Source of the DNA: an uncultured Clostridia bacterium
Lineage (GTDB): Bacteria > Bacillota > Clostridia > TANB77 > CAG-508
Assembly: GCA_934141445.1 (NCBI GenBank)
Contig: CAKPCF010000004.1
Span: forward strand, 1 to 64,000
DNA length: 64,000 bases
Direction: 5' to 3'
The notes beneath the pieces are model-generated. The model ran no database searches, had not been told where the DNA came from, and was given only the letters and a program-made list of their open reading frames with translations. Of this stretch, positions 43,164 to 52,841 are shown piece by piece. The stretch's first letter is position 1; every line of letters begins with the position of its first letter. The position numbers and the translations under genes are program-made.

Positions 43164-43919
43164 TTATTCAATATTACTATTTTTATATATCAAATAGTTA
43201 TCTGTTTCGTAGAACACATTGTAATCATATTTTTCTAATTCTTCATTTTTCTGCATTCCTTTTCCCCAGATAATATAATTGCAATTTGCTGTTTTACAAT
43301 TTCTTGTAACAAATTGTACATTTCCCAATTGTTGCTGTACAACAATTGTTACACTATCATAACTTTTTGGTTCACGTGCATACATTAGCACTATTTCTGG
43401 ATTTACTTGTCTGATATATGACACTAGATCAGTAGTTGGCATTACTTTTTTAGTTCTAGTATTATCTTGCATAATTGCTGTAGCAATCTCATAAGCTTCA
43501 TTTGGAACTTTATATAGATTATTTACTGCTACATAATTTTCCTTATTATAAATAAGCTTGCCACTTAATACAATTGCTACAACAGCAATTATTCCTAAAA
43601 TTATTTGCTCTGCTTTTCCTTTTCTTGACATGATAATCTTTGTAATTACATAAGATATAGTGATTCCAAGTGGAAACATCCAATACATTCGCCAATAAAC
43701 AGAAACTGGAAAAAATGGTTCTACTATAGCACTAAAAATAGGATTTAATGTAATAATTCCAATACATGCAGTTAATCCTATAAAAAACAATTTAATTTTC
43801 TTATTTTCTTCTTTAAAAAAAATATATACTAATGCAATTATGTATAAAACAATATATGCCCCTGTTCCTTTATATTCCAAAAAAGTTGTTTTAATTGTAT
43901 TTAATCCTTCTATTAACAT
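43164..43919 (-). CDS. Membrane protein, possible C-terminal half of a DUF6077-type protein
   Basis: 251 residues with three to four helices (about 19-35, 43-63, 72-93 and 104-121) followed by a soluble tail with a VYWRMYWMFPLGITISYV element and a final nucleotide-like domain of short strands. This resembles the second half of the large DUF6077 membrane proteins of Clostridia glycan loci. There is no good ribosome-binding site before its ATG. It may be a separate gene or the rest of the gene upstream, broken by an old mutation. Function unknown. Confidence 0.55.
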   Translation of the reverse strand: MLIEGLNTIKTTFLEYKGTGAYIVLYIIALVYIFFKEENKKIKLFFIGLTACIGIITLNPIFSAIVEPFFPVSVYWRMYWMFPLGITISYVITKIIMSRKGKAEQIILGIIAVVAIVLSGKLIYNKENYVAVNNLYKVPNEAYEIATAIMQDNTRTKKVMPTTDLVSYIRQVNPEIVLMYAREPKSYDSVTIVVQQQLGNVQFVTRNCKTANCNYIIWGKGMQKNEELEKYDYNVFYETDNYLIYKNSNIE

Positions 43920-43974
43920 TCTTTTTACTTATAATCAAATCTCGTTGATTAACACCTTTCTATTATTTTTTATA

Positions 43975-45030
43975 CTACCCTATTAAATTGTAATGTATAA
44001 CAACATACAATATAAAATATACAATACAAGGTATACAGCAAATTCCACTTTTCACTACATATGATATTTCTTTATCTTTAAAAGCAAAAATAACTGCTAA
44101 GCTTAATAAAGTTATAGCTGGTAAACCTATTCCCATTGATGTTGTTAATACCCCAGCAAAAATTATCATACCTAATAATATACAAGATATTATATCAAAA
44201 TTATTCTTTAATGCTTTTATAAATAAAAGCCATACACATGGGATTATTATATTTCCTAATACTGCTTTTCCCTGCCAAATCCTAAATAATAGAAATGTAA
44301 AATTTGTCCTTTTCGAAAAATTTCCCCACATATACAAAAAGCATAACATTATAAGAAATATAATTGTAGCTTTTTTATTCTTGCTAAATAGTTCTTCTGC
44401 AATTAACCCATATATTAAATATACGATTGGAATTAAAACTGCTGGCAAAATTGTATGTGCAACAATTGCTGGACTTATGCAAATCAATTTTGATATTAAT
44501 GCTATATATATAGGAAATGGTCCTACTACATATCTTATTGGTAACTTTCCATATTCCAAACCTGTTGAACCATCATATTTAAACATTGAATTAGTATAAA
44601 CAGTTGTTGTTGCTGTTCCAACATAAAAAGCATCATCATCATCTATATGTGCATATTTTACAAGAGCAAATGATTGTACTCCTATCAAAATAACTAATAT
44701 TATTGTTAAGATCTTAGGCATTTCTTTAATACTATTCTTTGTATCACTACATATATTATCTATATTTTCCTTATTTCTAGAAATTGATATTATACTTAAA
44801 ACTACAGAAATAACAATATATATAACAACAAAAGTCATAAAACTTGCTTTCAAAAAAATCAATGGTACTGCTATAATTTCAGAAATCGCAAAATTATATA
44901 AATATCCTAAAACAAATGCTAAGATTAAATTACTTTTTTCATTTTTAAAGAAACTCGTAAAAAACATACCAACTAATAAAGGAATAATAAACATTGTTAA
45001 AATAAATAGTATTAGTTTTACAAATATCAT
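43975..45030 (-). CDS. DUF6077-type polytopic membrane protein
   Basis: 351 residues with about nine helices. A conserved outside stretch HIDDDDAFYVGTATTTVYTNSMFKYD follows helix 4, typical of this family, whose members sit in surface-polysaccharide loci and look like glycosyltransferase-C-fold enzymes. Good AAGGAGA box. It ends in a helix, short for the family, and the following gene reads like the missing remainder. The acidic DDDD run could bind metal. Role in glycan transfer is inferred only from context. Confidence 0.65.
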   Translation of the reverse strand: MIFVKLILFILTMFIIPLLVGMFFTSFFKNEKSNLILAFVLGYLYNFAISEIIAVPLIFLKASFMTFVVIYIVISVVLSIISISRNKENIDNICSDTKNSIKEMPKILTIILVILIGVQSFALVKYAHIDDDDAFYVGTATTTVYTNSMFKYDGSTGLEYGKLPIRYVVGPFPIYIALISKLICISPAIVAHTILPAVLIPIVYLIYGLIAEELFSKNKKATIIFLIMLCFLYMWGNFSKRTNFTFLLFRIWQGKAVLGNIIIPCVWLLFIKALKNNFDIISCILLGMIIFAGVLTTSMGIGLPAITLLSLAVIFAFKDKEISYVVKSGICCIPCIVYFILYVVIHYNLIG

Positions 45031-45042
45031 ACAATTATCTCC

Positions 45043-46329
45043 TTATTCAACTTTTTTACAATTTGAATGTAATATCGGTAAAGTAACAAAAGTGATAATA
45101 CAAATCAAATCTACAATACCTATTGAAAATCTTCCTATACTTTCAGAAAACATATATAGCATGCTTGAAATTTCAAATGATATGTATAATCTTTTATACT
45201 TATTTTCCAAATTACTTTTTATAATAGTTTTAAATACATTTCCATATATAAAAACAATATATAATACTTCTATTATTCCTCCTGACACAAGTGCTTCAAT
45301 AAAAGTATTATGAAATTGTGTAAATCTATCTCCTCTTGCTTTAATAGCCTTTATGCCATTAAATCTGCCATAACCAAGAAGCATTGTCAATAAACTAGTA
45401 CTTGCAAGAGTAATTGCTAGACTCCACAAATTTGTTCTTCCTGAGAGTGTTTTTAGTGAAGCTGGTCTAATATATGTTTCTTTTAATTCAACTAAAATTT
45501 TACTACAAATATTAGGTGCAATTTTTGAAAATCCAATAAAAATAATCATACCAGCAATCATTATTAACATAGCAATTTCTATTTTATCAGATAACTTAAT
45601 TTTATCTGTTGAAACAAAAAACATAAACATAAATAAAAATACAATTAACATTGCCGTTCTTGATAAAGCTATCACAACATTAAATATAAATATTCCCAAA
45701 AACACTTTATATTTAATATCTTTATTTTTTAGAATAAGCAACATATCCATTGCAATTCCTATATAAATAAAAAATGAAAATTGATTTCTATTTGCAAAAA
45801 ATCCTTTAAAAACTTGGAAATTTTTTCTAAATTCACCTTTAAAAAAGCTATTAAATAATTCTCTTGAATAGAAAATCATATTAAATAAACAAGCAACTAA
45901 TATGATATATACAATTCCTTTTACTAAAATAAATATTTTTTCTTCTTTTACTTTTACATCTAGCATCAATATATAAAAAGAAAATATTGTTGCGAATTTA
46001 CAAGCAATGTCCAAAATATCCATAAACATATTTTCTTTAAAAACTACAATTTCTAAAATTCTTATAGTAAATTGTACTAATGATATTATAGATAAAAGTA
46101 ATAAATTTAACTTTCCTTTTTTAGTTACTTTTAATTCTTTATAAAAAATTAAAAACATTAAAATACATTGTACAGCAAAAGCACTTATTATAAATATTGT
46201 ACTTGCACCACATGATTTTTTAGTTAGTGCATTTGGAATCGCAAGTGGAAGTAAGTTTATCACAACAATTACTAATAAATATATTGGTAAATTATCTATA
46301 TTTATCTTATTCTTTAACTTTTCTAACAT
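45043..46329 (-). CDS. O-antigen ligase / polymerase-type membrane protein (Wzy-like)
   Basis: 428 residues with eleven or twelve helices. A large outside loop precedes the conserved LLGYGRFNGIKAIKARGDRFTQFHNTFIEALVSGGIIEVL, the Wzy_C signature with the catalytic His. It joins repeat units or ligates chains outside the membrane. The gene overlaps the flippase gene by 23 bases, so the two are coupled. Sequence outside the signature is not informative. Confidence 0.85.
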   Translation of the reverse strand: MLEKLKNKINIDNLPIYLLVIVVINLLPLAIPNALTKKSCGASTIFIISAFAVQCILMFLIFYKELKVTKKGKLNLLLLSIISLVQFTIRILEIVVFKENMFMDILDIACKFATIFSFYILMLDVKVKEEKIFILVKGIVYIILVACLFNMIFYSRELFNSFFKGEFRKNFQVFKGFFANRNQFSFFIYIGIAMDMLLILKNKDIKYKVFLGIFIFNVVIALSRTAMLIVFLFMFMFFVSTDKIKLSDKIEIAMLIMIAGMIIFIGFSKIAPNICSKILVELKETYIRPASLKTLSGRTNLWSLAITLASTSLLTMLLGYGRFNGIKAIKARGDRFTQFHNTFIEALVSGGIIEVLYIVFIYGNVFKTIIKSNLENKYKRLYISFEISSMLYMFSESIGRFSIGIVDLICIITFVTLPILHSNCKKVE

Positions 46330-47551
46330 TTTTTTCCTCCATTTTTTTAGCTTGTACTAATAGAACATTAAATATAATCCATAACACCATTTTTGATGCT
46401 AAATTTGCTATTGTAAATCCAATTAGTCCATTTGTTTTACTAAGTCCATATCCTAAAATAATAAATACTATAAAATATCCAATATACGAATATAGAATTT
46501 TCTTAGTATTAGTAAATTTTAATAGCACAGATTTTATAAGTGTTGAAGCAGTTGCAAAACCTGAACTTAAAGCAATTGGTATTATTAAAATCTTTGAAGC
46601 ATCTAAATATTGCGAATACAAAATTCTAAGTGCTATATAAGTAAGTGGCATAGATAATATTGTAACTCCCAATATAACTGGTATATTAGAAAGTAATGTC
46701 ATTTTAAATATTTTTGATTTATCATCACCTTTTTTTATATTTGAAACCCATGAAAGAATTACACTTGACATTGGATTTGTAATTAGACTAGTTATTTTTG
46801 CCATTGAATTAACTGCATAATAAACTGCTACTGATGCTGAACCAAGTATTGGATATATTAAAAATTTATCAAAATAATTCATTAAATTAGTAAGTAATGA
46901 TACACTTCCAAGTTCAGAAAAGCTTTTATATGTATTTTTTATTTCTTCTGTTTTTGCTAATTTCATTTTTAATAAATCACTGTTTTTCAATGCATATACA
47001 AGTGATAATAGTTCTGGAATTAGCATTATTAAATAGATATTGTTGAAAAATTTGAATACTATTAAACTAATTACTATTCCTACAAAATAACAGATATTTT
47101 GTAAGATAACTTTTCCAAATTTTTTTTGCAATCTGTAATAACAAGTTGCATATAATCTAACATTTGCCATCAATATAGTTAAAACTAGAATAACACTTCC
47201 TAAAACAGAATATTTTAAATATATTAGTATTGGCATTGCAATTACAGCAATTATTGGAGAAATTGTTACTAAAATTCTAGTAAAATCACCTACTATATTT
47301 TTCTCTTTATATTCACTGTCTCGAATTAGTCTAACATTGCCAAGTTCTCCGCCTGTGACATTACAAATAACATTTAATACAGATATATATAAAACAATGC
47401 TTGAATATACAGCATCATCAACTGATTTTGCAAGTATTGGTAATAATAATATTTGCTGAGCTACAATGTATATGCCAAATCCAATCATATTCAATACCAT
47501 ATCAGATAAAAAACTTTTGTATTTATTTATCAATTTTTTTATAAAATTCAT
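46307..47551 (-). CDS. Oligosaccharide flippase, Wzx-type (copy 1)
   Basis: 414 residues with twelve to fourteen helices in the polysaccharide-biosynthesis MATE-like fold, including the GELGNVRLIRDSEY stretch near residue 60. It moves lipid-linked repeat units across the membrane and is translated together with the Wzy-like polymerase. A second flippase lies at the right side of the locus. Confidence 0.88.
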   Translation of the reverse strand: MNFIKKLINKYKSFLSDMVLNMIGFGIYIVAQQILLLPILAKSVDDAVYSSIVLYISVLNVICNVTGGELGNVRLIRDSEYKEKNIVGDFTRILVTISPIIAVIAMPILIYLKYSVLGSVILVLTILMANVRLYATCYYRLQKKFGKVILQNICYFVGIVISLIVFKFFNNIYLIMLIPELLSLVYALKNSDLLKMKLAKTEEIKNTYKSFSELGSVSLLTNLMNYFDKFLIYPILGSASVAVYYAVNSMAKITSLITNPMSSVILSWVSNIKKGDDKSKIFKMTLLSNIPVILGVTILSMPLTYIALRILYSQYLDASKILIIPIALSSGFATASTLIKSVLLKFTNTKKILYSYIGYFIVFIILGYGLSKTNGLIGFTIANLASKMVLWIIFNVLLVQAKKMEEKNVRKVKE

Positions 47552-47554
47552 ATA

Positions 47555-48754
47555 TTATTCCTCTATAATTTTAAAAATTTCTTTATATGTACTCTTTCTT
47601 TCAAATTTTTCTTGTGCTAATTTTCTATTATTATTTCCTTTTTGCTTTTTTAAATTTTCATCATTATATAAAATTTTTATTTTTTCTGCAATATCATCAA
47701 CATTATCATTTGAGCAATTAAATCCGATATTATAATCTTCTACTATTTTTTTGTATTCTTCACATTCTTGAGTATTTATAACTGGTAGTCCTGCTGCAGC
47801 ATAATCACCAACTTTATTTATAATGCTTCCAGCAGAACCTTTATTTATTGGGTTAACAGCAACATCACAATTGCACAATCTGCCGACCATTACAGGATAT
47901 TCTAATCTACCATAAAATTCTGCTTTTATATCTTTTTCCTTAGCATAATTTTCAAATTCATTTGCCAAAGGACCATTTCCCATAACTTCAAATTTGATAT
48001 TATCTATTCCTTCATCTTTTATTTTTTTTATTGCATCTATAATAACTTTTATATTATAGCTATGACCTAATGTTCCTATATAGGCAATTCTAAATAAATT
48101 ATCAAAATATACTATTTCATTTTCTTTTTTGCATTTATCAAAATATCCTAAATCTGTTCCTAAAAATACGCTCTTCTTATTTTTAGCAATTTTATTTACT
48201 CTTGCTGCTCGATTTGCATAAGTTTCAGATACCGCAATAATGTCATTTGCATGTGAATAAATATAGTCAGCCTTCTTTTGCATTGGATAAAATATTAAAT
48301 TACTTATAATAGGAATATTAAATACCATTTTAAAAGCTTCTGGCCATAAATCTTGAACATCTATTATAAATTTAATATTATTTTTCTTTGCAAATTTTGC
48401 AGCAACTTTTGCAACATCTAAAGAAGGAACTGCACAATAAATAATGTCTGGCTTTTCAACATTTTCTAAATATTTTTTTGCATTTTTAGCAAATATATAA
48501 TGGCTATAGAATCTCTTTAATGAAATATTTTTAGGATATCCTGGTTCATCAATTAAAGTAATTTTATAATCTAATTTTTTAGTCCATTCTTCATCATATT
48601 TACGTTGCTTTTTTTCGCTATGTAAGAAACTTGATGTAATGACTTCTAAGTCAACTTTTTCTTTATTTAAATTTTCCGCTATATATGTAAATCTGCTATT
48701 ACCATTCTCCCAAGGTAATTTCATAAAATTTGCTATTATAAATACTTTTTTCAT
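47555..48754 (-). CDS. Glycosyltransferase, GT4 family
   Basis: 399 residues from the ATG four bases after GGAGAA. N-terminal Rossmann part with YIAENLNKEKVDLEVITSS, C-terminal part with FRIAYIGTLGHSYNIKVIIDAI, and the nucleotide-sugar binding end GSAGSIINKVGDYAAAGLPVIN with E in the EX7E-like position. Cytoplasmic, adds a sugar to the lipid-linked repeat. Donor and acceptor are unknown. Confidence 0.9.
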   Translation of the reverse strand: MKKVFIIANFMKLPWENGNSRFTYIAENLNKEKVDLEVITSSFLHSEKKQRKYDEEWTKKLDYKITLIDEPGYPKNISLKRFYSHYIFAKNAKKYLENVEKPDIIYCAVPSLDVAKVAAKFAKKNNIKFIIDVQDLWPEAFKMVFNIPIISNLIFYPMQKKADYIYSHANDIIAVSETYANRAARVNKIAKNKKSVFLGTDLGYFDKCKKENEIVYFDNLFRIAYIGTLGHSYNIKVIIDAIKKIKDEGIDNIKFEVMGNGPLANEFENYAKEKDIKAEFYGRLEYPVMVGRLCNCDVAVNPINKGSAGSIINKVGDYAAAGLPVINTQECEEYKKIVEDYNIGFNCSNDNVDDIAEKIKILYNDENLKKQKGNNNRKLAQEKFERKSTYKEIFKIIEE

Positions 48755-48769
48755 AAATTTCTCCAATTT

Positions 48770-49750
48770 TTATTTTCTATATGCTGGGAAAAATGCTTCG
48801 TCTGAATCTACATTTTTGATTTTACATTCTTCATTATAAATTTCTTCATTCCAAATCTTTTTTCCTATATAAAAGTCTGCTTGCTCTAGTTTAGCAAAGC
48901 TTCTTTTAAATAAATATAAAGTATCTTCTTCTGAATTTGAACGACCTCCGCCATGATGAATAGTTTCATAGCCATGCTCTTTTCCCCAAAGAGTTACAGC
49001 ATATCTTAATATATACGCTGGTGATAAATATAAATATTCTGTAAGTGTTCCTGATAAATGAATATGGATTGTTTTATTATAAACAAAATATAAACCAGCA
49101 GCTATTGTTTTGCCTTCATAAATTGCTTCAACTAAAATTACATTATCTCTAAAATATTTCAAAATATTTTCAAAATATTCATCTTTAAAATAATAATAAT
49201 CAGTAGCATTGTTTCTATCCATTGTTGAATAATATATTTCTTTAAATACACCTATGTTCTCTGGCTTTTCTGTCACTTTAAATGTAATTCCTTTATTTAT
49301 AGCTTGTCTAATATTTTTTCTACAGCTTTTGCTAAATTGTGATTGAATTGGGTCATCATAATCTTTTAAGTTTGTAACTAATGTATTTCTCATATATATT
49401 GAATTATAAATTTCTTTAAAATCTAAAGCATTTTGAACAAGTGGATGAAATCTAATGAATTCACTTATAATATCATGCTCTTTACAAAATTTACTAAATT
49501 CTTCTTCATAAGATTTTAATAGTTGTTCTTTATTATTACATTCTCTAATTACTGGTCCACCATATCCATAAGGTGTCACAATATCATAATAAGTTTTATC
49601 ATTTACTTTTTCAGGCACTTCTCTTATTAAAAATAAATTTGTAATTTTTCCAAACTCATTTTCTAAAACAAATTCATAAGCTTTCCCATTTTCTATTTTT
49701 TCATATAATTTTGCATAATTTTTATCAAAATATATATCTAGTTCATCCAT
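48770..49750 (-). CDS. GNAT/FemAB-like acyl-transferase (BioF2-like, Acetyltransf_6)
   Basis: 326 residues. Pattern of the FemAB/peptidoglycan-bridge superfamily: FSKSCRKNIRQAINKGITFKV (about 130-150), then LVEAIYEGKTIAAGLYFVYNKTIHIHLSGT, and YETIHHGGGRSNSEEDTLYLFKRSFAK near the end, as in the lipid II or sugar N-acylating members. In glycan loci such proteins attach amino acids or acyl groups to amino sugars. Precise substrate unknown. Confidence 0.8.
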   Translation of the reverse strand: MDELDIYFDKNYAKLYEKIENGKAYEFVLENEFGKITNLFLIREVPEKVNDKTYYDIVTPYGYGGPVIRECNNKEQLLKSYEEEFSKFCKEHDIISEFIRFHPLVQNALDFKEIYNSIYMRNTLVTNLKDYDDPIQSQFSKSCRKNIRQAINKGITFKVTEKPENIGVFKEIYYSTMDRNNATDYYYFKDEYFENILKYFRDNVILVEAIYEGKTIAAGLYFVYNKTIHIHLSGTLTEYLYLSPAYILRYAVTLWGKEHGYETIHHGGGRSNSEEDTLYLFKRSFAKLEQADFYIGKKIWNEEIYNEECKIKNVDSDEAFFPAYRK

Positions 49751-49781
49751 TTAAAGTTTTATCCTTTCTATATTTAAAAAT

Positions 49782-50825
49782 CTAAATAAAAAAATTTACA
49801 ATGATTTTTAAATACTCTTCTATTTCTTTTTTGGTATATCTTTGGTCACATATTAAAGATAGTTCCTTGTTAAAAATATTATTCAAATTTTGGTCTAATG
49901 GCCAATGTATTGGACAATAAACTTGATTTTCTATTAGTATTTTTCTTAGGTTATTTCTTAAATTTTCTTGTAAAATAATTGGTACAAACAAAGGACAATC
50001 TTCATTTAACAAATTATTTACTAAAAATCTAATTTCTTTAATATCCTTTAATTTTTCATATATAATTTTAGCATTTTCTCTGCGACTATTTTGAATTTTC
50101 TCAATATCAAGCCCCATAAGAATTTTATAAGAATTTTCATCTATTCTATAATTTTTATAATCTTCTGATAAAATTTCATTGCTTTTTGAAAATTCATTTA
50201 AAAAATTCTGTTTTATAGATGTATCAATATTTTCGATATAATCTTTTTTCTGTGACATAGCAGTTCTCTTTGAAGTAATCAAATTTTGGTTAGTTTCAAT
50301 ACATTCTTGTATTTTAAAATCTTTTTCCATAGAAATAGCTATTCCACCACTAGCAATAGGAAACCATTTTCTTAAACTTCCTACAAGATAGTCTGAATAA
50401 ACACTATATTTTTTTTCAGAAAGTATACTGTGTGTTATATCCTCTATAACAGTTATTCCTCTATCTTTGAATTTTTTAATGTAGTTTTCCATATTGGTAG
50501 CAGTATATCCAAAATAGTTCATTGCAAAAAATATGTCACAATCTTTCTCTGTATCAATATTATATTTTAAAGAATCCTCAAAAGCAACATCATAATATTC
50601 AACCTTTATATCTGATTCTAAAAATGGTTGTGCCATTGAATGACAACTATATGATGGTAAATACACCTTCTCTACTTTCTGTTTCTTTAATATTTCTTGT
50701 AATACGAAATATATTGCTGTTCTGCCAGATAATAAGAATTTTCTATCTTTTCCTATATTCCAAAATTTAGTATTATCAGAAAGTAATTCACCATCATATT
50801 GCCAAAATTCACTTCCTATTTCCAT
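49782..50825 (-). CDS. DegT/DnrJ-type PLP-dependent aminotransferase-like protein
   Basis: 347 residues from the ATG that overlaps the previous gene's TAA (TAATG) and follows GGAGAG. The PLP Lys is in VGSLRKWFPIASGG, the Asp partner in VIEDITHSI, and the fold has YLPSYSCHSMAQPF. Belongs to the sugar aminotransferase superfamily but differs from the second DegT enzyme in this locus. It probably acts on a nucleotide-sugar keto group or has become an unusual PLP enzyme working with the ATP-grasp protein. Confidence 0.8.
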   Translation of the reverse strand: MEIGSEFWQYDGELLSDNTKFWNIGKDRKFLLSGRTAIYFVLQEILKKQKVEKVYLPSYSCHSMAQPFLESDIKVEYYDVAFEDSLKYNIDTEKDCDIFFAMNYFGYTATNMENYIKKFKDRGITVIEDITHSILSEKKYSVYSDYLVGSLRKWFPIASGGIAISMEKDFKIQECIETNQNLITSKRTAMSQKKDYIENIDTSIKQNFLNEFSKSNEILSEDYKNYRIDENSYKILMGLDIEKIQNSRRENAKIIYEKLKDIKEIRFLVNNLLNEDCPLFVPIILQENLRNNLRKILIENQVYCPIHWPLDQNLNNIFNKELSLICDQRYTKKEIEEYLKIIVNFFI

Positions 50826-52093
50826 TAAGCTCTCCAATCTATTAAAGCTTCAATTATATTATTTGAAAAGCAAGCTATATTCTTGTTTTTTCTAACATTT
50901 TCTTTTAACTTTTCATCATTTGAAAGTAATATACAATTTCCTTTTAGTTCATCAATAAATTTTTCTCTAGAAATTTCTATAATATTCTCAAATATTTTAG
51001 GACATGTTGTATGTTGTTTTAGAAAAGCTACTGCTTTTTCTTTGTTCTCTGTTAATAAATTTTTAACAATATTTTTATTTGCTAATTGATAGATATACAT
51101 CATTAGCATTGTATTTATTTTTTCTTTGCTTTCAAAACAAGTCTCAAAATCAATATATACAGTATCATACTCGATTCCTAAACTATATTTACCAAAAAAT
51201 TGTTTGTCAGCTTCTATACTAATATTATTAAAAGATACTTCAACATCTTGACCATCAAAATCTTTTAATGCTAGTAGTGGTAAATTAACATCTAAGCATC
51301 TACTCAAACTAAAAGCCCCTGGTAATCTAGTTGCAATTTCTAATAGTTTAAATTTTCCATTAACATCTTTCTTAATTTGAAAGAACCAATATCCGCGAAA
51401 TTCTATCTCTTTATTTATACCTTTTGCAATATTTTCAATTTCTTCTGATAACTCTATTCTACGAGCATGAACATCAATTCCAGCAAGTATTCTGTCTGCT
51501 ACTCTTGGATTACAAAATAACAATTTCCCATTTTTATTTGTAAAGCAATCAACTGTAACTTCTTCGCCTGGTAAATACTCGCAAATAATCATATCTTCAT
51601 CATGTACATGATTTGCTAGCTCTTCACTATTATCTATTTTATATGCATGTCTTGCGCCTTGGTCTGTATCTTTTTTCATAAAAACTGGAAATTCTTTTAC
51701 TTCTTCAAATTTGAATGTTTTAGGTACAAAATCATATTTTTCTAATTTTTTATAAGTTTTTGACTTGTATCTACAAAGCAATGCTGTTTCATATTTTGAA
51801 CAAACAATTGTAGCATTTATTTTATCACTATTTTTTTGTAAAAATACTGCCAAATCTTCATGTGGTGCTAATATAAATTTAAAATCATATTCCTTAATTT
51901 TTTTATTTAATATATCTATAAAATTTGGAGCACTTATATTAGGAATATCATCAATATAGTTTTTATAAACATATACACCATGGTTTTTATTAGTTGAAGC
52001 ACCCCAGATTTCAAACTCTTTATTATCTCTTAAAGCCATATTTATATCTGTTGAAGCAAGTGTACCACAATTTAAAACTAAAACTCTTTTCAT
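50825..52093 (-). CDS. ATP-grasp protein (carbamoyl-phosphate-synthase-like), glycan locus
   Basis: 422 residues. N-terminal Rossmann-like VLVLNCGTLASTDIN and C-terminal ATP-grasp domain with YLPGEEVTVDCFTNKNGKL, FRGYWFFQIKKDVNGKFKLLEIATRLPGA. The family joins an amine to an acid using ATP. Next to a PLP enzyme and a FemAB-like acyl-transferase, it could make or activate an amino acid that decorates a sugar. Translation-coupled to the PLP enzyme gene. Confidence 0.85.
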   Translation of the reverse strand: MKRVLVLNCGTLASTDINMALRDNKEFEIWGASTNKNHGVYVYKNYIDDIPNISAPNFIDILNKKIKEYDFKFILAPHEDLAVFLQKNSDKINATIVCSKYETALLCRYKSKTYKKLEKYDFVPKTFKFEEVKEFPVFMKKDTDQGARHAYKIDNSEELANHVHDEDMIICEYLPGEEVTVDCFTNKNGKLLFCNPRVADRILAGIDVHARRIELSEEIENIAKGINKEIEFRGYWFFQIKKDVNGKFKLLEIATRLPGAFSLSRCLDVNLPLLALKDFDGQDVEVSFNNISIEADKQFFGKYSLGIEYDTVYIDFETCFESKEKINTMLMMYIYQLANKNIVKNLLTENKEKAVAFLKQHTTCPKIFENIIEISREKFIDELKGNCILLSNDEKLKENVRKNKNIACFSNNIIEALIDWRA

Positions 52094-52154
52094 ACTCTTT
52101 ATTTGTTGACTTATAAAAATAAATCATACTCTCCTTTTAGTAATTTCTTTAACA

Positions 52155-52778
52155 TTATTTTTCTAACTGTTGTTTTCTATATTCATCAAAATCTATTGTT
52201 TTGCCTGTACCTCTAACGCTAATATCTTCTTTTTTGAATACTTTTATAAAAGTTTTGAAAAATATTTTTACATCATTTATAAATGTAATATTATTTACAT
52301 ATTCAATATCATAAGCAAATCTATCTTCCCAATTAAGATTATTTCTACCATTTATCTGTGCTAATCCTGTCAATCCAGGTCTAACATCATGTCTGTGTTT
52401 TTCCTTTTCGTTATAATATGGCAAATAAGAAACAGCAAGAGGTCTTGGACCAATTAAGCTCATTTCTCCTTTTAAAATATTTACAAGCTCTGGTAATTCA
52501 TCTAAGCTTGTGCTTCTTAACACTTTTCCAAATTTTGTTAATCTGTCTTTATCTGGAAGTAAATTTCCATTCTCATCTTTTTTATCTGACATTGATCTAA
52601 ATTTATACAATGTAAATATTTTTCCATCTTTTCCAGGTCTTTTTTGCTTGAAAATTACTGGACTTCCTAATTTAAACCTTACCAAAATTGCAACAATTAA
52701 ATAAATTGGTGATAAAATTATTATTGCAATTAAGCTTATTAGAAAATCTAAAATTCTTTTAACATATTTAGCGTACAT
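52155..52778 (-). CDS. Undecaprenyl-phosphate sugar phosphotransferase (PglC-like)
   Basis: 207 residues from ATG four bases after AGGAG. One N-terminal helix (about 8-32), KQKRPGKDGKIFTLYKFRSM, the catalytic DE pair in LDELPELVNILKGEMSLIGPRP and the C-terminal YPHDVRPGLTGLAQINGRN-type RHDVRPGLTGLAQ. Transfers a phospho-sugar to the lipid carrier and starts the repeat unit. Monotopic PglC type. With the next two genes it matches the bacillosamine-type route (dehydratase, aminotransferase, transferase). Confidence 0.92.
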   Translation of the reverse strand: MYAKYVKRILDFLISLIAIIILSPIYLIVAILVRFKLGSPVIFKQKRPGKDGKIFTLYKFRSMSDKKDENGNLLPDKDRLTKFGKVLRSTSLDELPELVNILKGEMSLIGPRPLAVSYLPYYNEKEKHRHDVRPGLTGLAQINGRNNLNWEDRFAYDIEYVNNITFINDVKIFFKTFIKVFKKEDISVRGTGKTIDFDEYRKQQLEK

Positions 52779-52801
52779 AATTCTCCTACTTATAATCATA
52801 T

Positions 52802-52828
52802 ACTAGAAGATTGTTTGGACCTTCTAGT
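52802..52828. repeat. Hairpin between the sugar transferase and aminotransferase genes
   Basis: ACTAGAAG pairs with CTTCTAGT across an 11-base loop. A T run follows on the plus strand only, while both flanking genes are on the minus strand, so termination is doubtful. Possible processing or attenuation site. Confidence 0.5.
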
Positions 52829-52841
52829 ATATTTTTCATTT

